8,882 bases of DNA, taken from assembly GCA_964500215.1 (NCBI GenBank), contig CAZCNA010000027.1:1-8882 (forward strand), written 5' to 3'. The DNA is from JBDKLC01 sp964500215. Its GTDB lineage: Bacteria; Patescibacteriota; Minisyncoccia; Phycocordibacterales; CAIZLB01. The notes under the pieces are model-generated. The model saw only the letters and a program-made list of their open reading frames with translations, was not told the origin of the DNA and ran no database searches. A program made the position numbers and the translations under genes. Positions 7,054 through 8,882 of the stretch are shown piece by piece; position 1 is the first letter of the stretch, and the number at the start of each line of letters is the position of its first letter.

Positions 7054-7829
7054 TAGAATGACAGCTTAGGAATAATTTCAACTTTTGAGATTTCTCCAGG
7101 GAACTTTTCAGGCCATGTAAAAATAATACCTTTCTGGTCGGTTCCCGGTAATACATCGACATATGTTCGTGATGACGCCATTGCGTTGGCATCTGCATCG
7201 TATACGATAGCCACAACTTCGATATTGCGGTATGTCTGTACTGTCTTGTTTACGAGCGTTGCTTCGAGTCGTGGGGTTGATGATGCGGCTGTTGTGGTGC
7301 CCACAAATCGTTCATCGGCCACTTCGACTTCAGGTTTTGTACCTTTATATTTCTTCCATGTCATTTCTCGTGTGAATTCGAAAAAGACTTTTGCTGGTAC
7401 TCGTTCACCGGCCTCGAATGACTGTTCAAAAATAGGAAAACTTTTGACAGGTGGTACAGAGGCCACACCTTCTCGAACTCCAATCAAGATATTATCTTTG
7501 TCATACACACGGAAAATATATCGTGTGGGATCTGATACATATTCAACATTCGCGTTTTGAACATACGCAACAAGATTGTATGTACCGCCGACAACATTGA
7601 ACCCTCGTGACCACATGGTAATAGGAAGTGATACAACCTGATCAATACAAGCTCGCTGACAGATACCGCCACAATCAATTCCCTCTTCGTTTTGATTTTG
7701 AACTTTGTCTGAGCATGTTGGTTCTTTTTGGATGAAAACAAAATAGACAGGAATACCAACAGCCAATAACAGTACAAGCAATACGCCTGAACCGTAGAGA
7801 AGTTGTCGTTTCGCGCTCCAAGATAACAT
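7053..7829 (-). CDS. Membrane-anchored extracellular protein with Cys motif, unknown function
   Basis: I do not recognise a named gene. The 258-residue protein has a short basic N-terminus, one membrane segment (about 10-32) and an external remainder. Just outside the membrane lies a four-cysteine motif, TCSD...EEGIDCGG-CQRAC (Cys39, Cys53, Cys57, Cys61). It resembles the C-S-D-x-x-x-N-x-x-E-x-x-x-D-C-G-G-x-C motifs of many secreted proteins, which probably bind a metal ion or form disulfides. Two beta-rich stretches follow (about 66-152 and 187-252). The second, LEATLVNKTVQTYRNIEVVAIVYD, resembles FxLYD-type domains. An in-frame ATG at 7874 would add 15 residues but lies inside the terminator stem after 5S, so 7829 is chosen. 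It overlaps rodA by one base, suggesting coupled translation and an envelope role. The gene is certain; its function is not known. Confidence 0.85.
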   Translation of the reverse strand: MLSWSAKRQLLYGSGVLLVLLLAVGIPVYFVFIQKEPTCSDKVQNQNEEGIDCGGICQRACIDQVVSLPITMWSRGFNVVGGTYNLVAYVQNANVEYVSDPTRYIFRVYDKDNILIGVREGVASVPPVKSFPIFEQSFEAGERVPAKVFFEFTREMTWKKYKGTKPEVEVADERFVGTTTAASSTPRLEATLVNKTVQTYRNIEVVAIVYDADANAMASSRTYVDVLPGTDQKGIIFTWPEKFPGEISKVEIIPKLSF

Positions 7830-7838
7830 AATACTCTT

Positions 7839-7844
7839 ATTATA
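7839..7844 (-). promoter_or_regulatory. -10 box of the Cys-motif protein / rodA operon
   Basis: A consensus TATAAT on the minus strand ends 9 bases before the ATG at 7829. The expected start point falls about 2 bases before that ATG, so the message would be leaderless or nearly so. No good -35 box is present; at the right distance there is only the T run of the 5S terminator. Confidence 0.55.
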
Positions 7845-7862
7845 TCGCATATCTGTGTAAAC

Positions 7863-7893
7863 AAAAAACCGCATATTGCTATGCGGCTTTTTG
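7863..7893. terminator. Intrinsic terminator after 5S rRNA, symmetric on both strands
   Basis: CCGCATA (7869-7875) and TATGCGG (7880-7886) form a perfect 7-bp stem. Its 4-base loop reads GCAA on the minus strand, a GNRA tetraloop. The minus strand has six T after the stem (7868-7863), and the plus strand has CTTTTT after it. It starts only a few bases beyond the 5S processing helix and would end the 23S-5S transcript. Confidence 0.88.
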
Positions 7894-7906
7894 GTTTGAA
7901 TCCTTT

Positions 7907-8016
7907 GTTCTGGCGACGAGCTACTTTCCCCTAAAAGAGTATCATCGCCTCTGAAGGGCTTAACTTCTGTGTGCGGAATGAGAACAGGTGTGACCCCTTC
8001 GATAAGTCACCAGAAC
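7907..8016 (-). rRNA. rrf: 5S rRNA
   Basis: On the minus strand the sequence begins GTTCTGGTGAC and contains GGGGTCACACCTGTTC, CATTCCG, ACAGAAGTTAAGC, then GGGGAAAGTAG, and ends GTCGCCAGAAC. These are the standard 5S landmarks in the right order. The ends pair as helix I, and pairing continues outside the mature RNA: 8027-8006 pairs with 7917-7896 without interruption for 22 bp, including two G-U pairs. This long helix is probably the maturation substrate. The gene lies about 90 bases after 23S and is followed at once by a terminator. The mature ends are estimated from helix I. Confidence 0.96.
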
Positions 8017-8107
8017 AAAAGATTCAACTTTTGTTTGTATTTTTTCTTTTCAATATAAACTTCATTTCTCAAGCAATACATCAAGTGAAAGTTTGTGGCG
8101 TTCACAT

Positions 8108-8882
8108 TTCCTAATAGGAATCGACGCATTAGTACGCCTCGACTGAACACATTACTGTGCTTACATCTAGCGCCTATTAACGTAATCATCTCTTACGGGT
8201 CTCAAACGATACCTAATCTTGAAGCTGGCTTCCCTCTTAGATGCTTTCAGAGGTTATCCATTCCCGACTTAGCTACCCAGCGGTGCCGCTGACGCGACAA
8301 CTGGTACACCAGAGGTCAGTTCACCCCGGTCCTCTCGTACTAAGGGCAAATCTTCTCAAGTATCAACGCCTGCAGTAGATAGGAGACCAACCTGTCTCAC
8401 GCTTCTTATCACGTATTGCTACGTGGAATGGACTATATCATCACCTTTTATCATACAAAACTTGTATGGCCTGAAGGTGGTTTACTTGTAGTCTCTACGG
8501 GTGCTCAGACTCTAAAAGAGTTTGGGCTTCCCTCGGTATTGCCCTCGTACTATCTATATGTACGGGCGGGTTTTACCGAAATTAGTAAACTTGATCAATA
8601 TATATTTCTACATATGACCGCCGTGTTTTTCAATCATTACGATTGAATAGGTTAATCTAACAGTGTTCATAATACTCTTATGAATCAATACTCTCGAAGG
8701 ATTCAGACTGTTCAAAATAGAACGTAGCTATCAGAATTTAGACTTTAAAAATGCAGCAGCACTTCTATCATCTAAATTCTAATACCTACTATTTCCGTTC
8801 TGAACGGTCTGAACCCAGCTCGCGTAACTTTTTAATTGGCGAACAGCCAAACCCTTGGGACCTTCTCCAGCCCCAGGATAAG
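8108..8882 (-). rRNA. rrl: 23S rRNA, 3' part (partial), interrupted by a group I intron
   Basis: On the minus strand the gene enters at 8882 with domain V sequence (CCTGGGGCTG, GGTCCCAAGGGT, GGCTGTTCGCC, CGCGAGCTGGGTTCAGACCGT) down to 8804. It resumes at 8401 with CGTGAGACAGG and continues through the sarcin-ricin loop (AGTACGAGAGGACC, 8341-8328) to a 3' end near 8108, estimated by alignment to E. coli from GTACTAATG. Joining 8804 to 8401 restores the nearly universal GTCGTGAGACAG of the peptidyl-transferase region, so the insertion follows the base equivalent to E. coli U2593. The gene's 5' part is outside the window. Transcription continues into 5S. Confidence 0.96.
8402..8803 (-). ncRNA. 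Group I intron in 23S rRNA at site L2593, no ORF
   Basis: This 402-nt insertion, read on the minus strand, would self-splice from the 23S precursor. The 5' exon ends in U and the intron ends in G, as group I introns do. The core pairings are visible: P3 (8590-8584 with 8486-8480), P4 (8578-8574 with 8538-8534), P5 (8567-8560 with 8550-8541), a P6 region with hairpin 8521-8509, P7 GACTA (8493-8489) with TAGTC (8435-8431), P8 (8479-8474 with 8447-8442) with hairpin 8468-8452, and P9 (8425-8410) with a GCAA loop. The guide CACGGCGGTC (8625-8616) is complementary to the joined exons, with a U-G pair at the splice site. No P7.1/P7.2 is present, which argues against subgroup IA. No homing endonuclease ORF is present. 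L2593 is also the site of the Chlamydomonas chloroplast intron that encodes I-CreI. Confidence 0.93.

Noticed and set aside
312..7829. Reassignment of TGA as an amino acid, as in Gracilibacteria and Absconditabacteria
   Set aside because: No gene here ends in TGA, but all seven have full domain content under the standard code and none needs readthrough. Seven stops are too few to infer recoding.
7830..7874. Upstream ATG extending the Cys-motif protein by 15 residues
   Set aside because: The ATG lies inside the 5S terminator stem and upstream of the TATAAT box. The shorter start leaves a typical basic N-terminus followed by the membrane segment.
8007..8292. Short open frames across the 5S-23S spacer and the 23S 3' end
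   Set aside because: They translate rRNA sequence and its spacer; no protein features are visible.
8416..8646. Open frame of 76 residues on the plus strand inside the intron, considered as a homing endonuclease
   Set aside because: It is antisense to the intron, covers the conserved P3-P8 core, and shows no LAGLIDADG, HNH or GIY-YIG motif. No long frame exists on the sense strand.
8795..8807. The hairpin at the 5' splice site taken as the true P1
   Set aside because: It would place a U-A pair at the splice site. The guide at 8616-8625 gives the expected U-G pair and also pairs with the 3' exon, so it is the better P1/P10.
1..8882. CRISPR array, insertion sequence or phage genes
   Set aside because: No spaced direct repeats, transposase motifs, terminal inverted repeats or phage proteins are visible.

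Overview
The window most likely comes from a Candidate Phyla Radiation (Patescibacteria) genome, probably Parcubacteria-like. The signs are a divergent 16S 5' end with one mismatch to the usual 27F primer site, a 23S gene interrupted by a group I intron, heavy use of CGA for arginine, compact genes with no visible Shine-Dalgarno sequences, and a small envelope gene set. The lineage call is an inference from these traits and not from a tree. The standard code fits: seven full-length genes end in TAA or TAG and none needs TGA readthrough.

Layout from right to left, which is the direction of transcription for most of the window. The 3' part of a 23S rRNA gene (8108-8882, minus) carries a 402-nt ORF-less group I intron (8402-8803) after the base equivalent to E. 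coli U2593, in the peptidyl-transferase region. A 5S gene (7907-8016) follows, inside an unusually long processing helix, and then an intrinsic terminator (7863-7893). Next come a membrane-anchored cysteine-motif protein and rodA, overlapping as TAATG. A lone plus-strand GT4 glycosyltransferase (4731-5855) converges on rodA and diverges from a polyprenyl-phosphate sugar-1-phosphate transferase (3325-4674, minus). Then come secD, secF and a polytopic membrane protein (312-3251, minus), closed by a terminator. Finally two tandem promoters drive a 16S gene whose first 60 bases lie at the left edge.

The protein genes form a small envelope module. The sugar transferase would start a lipid-linked glycan, the GT4 enzyme would extend a glycan, RodA would polymerise peptidoglycan during elongation, and SecDF would help export proteins. 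The rRNA arrangement is unusual: 23S-5S lies upstream of 16S on the same strand with about 7.8 kb and seven protein genes between them, and the 16S has its own promoters. This means either unlinked rRNA genes or two rRNA operons in tandem; the window alone cannot decide. Both ends of the window fall inside rRNA genes, so it may also be a contig broken at conserved rRNA sequence.

The main discovery-type signal is the 23S intron. Its whole catalytic core (P3-P9) can be paired by eye, and an internal guide complementary to both exons fixes the splice sites to the base. The guide lies about 180 nt from the 5' splice site, leaving a long structured P1 loop and a hairpin at the splice site that would compete with the guide.
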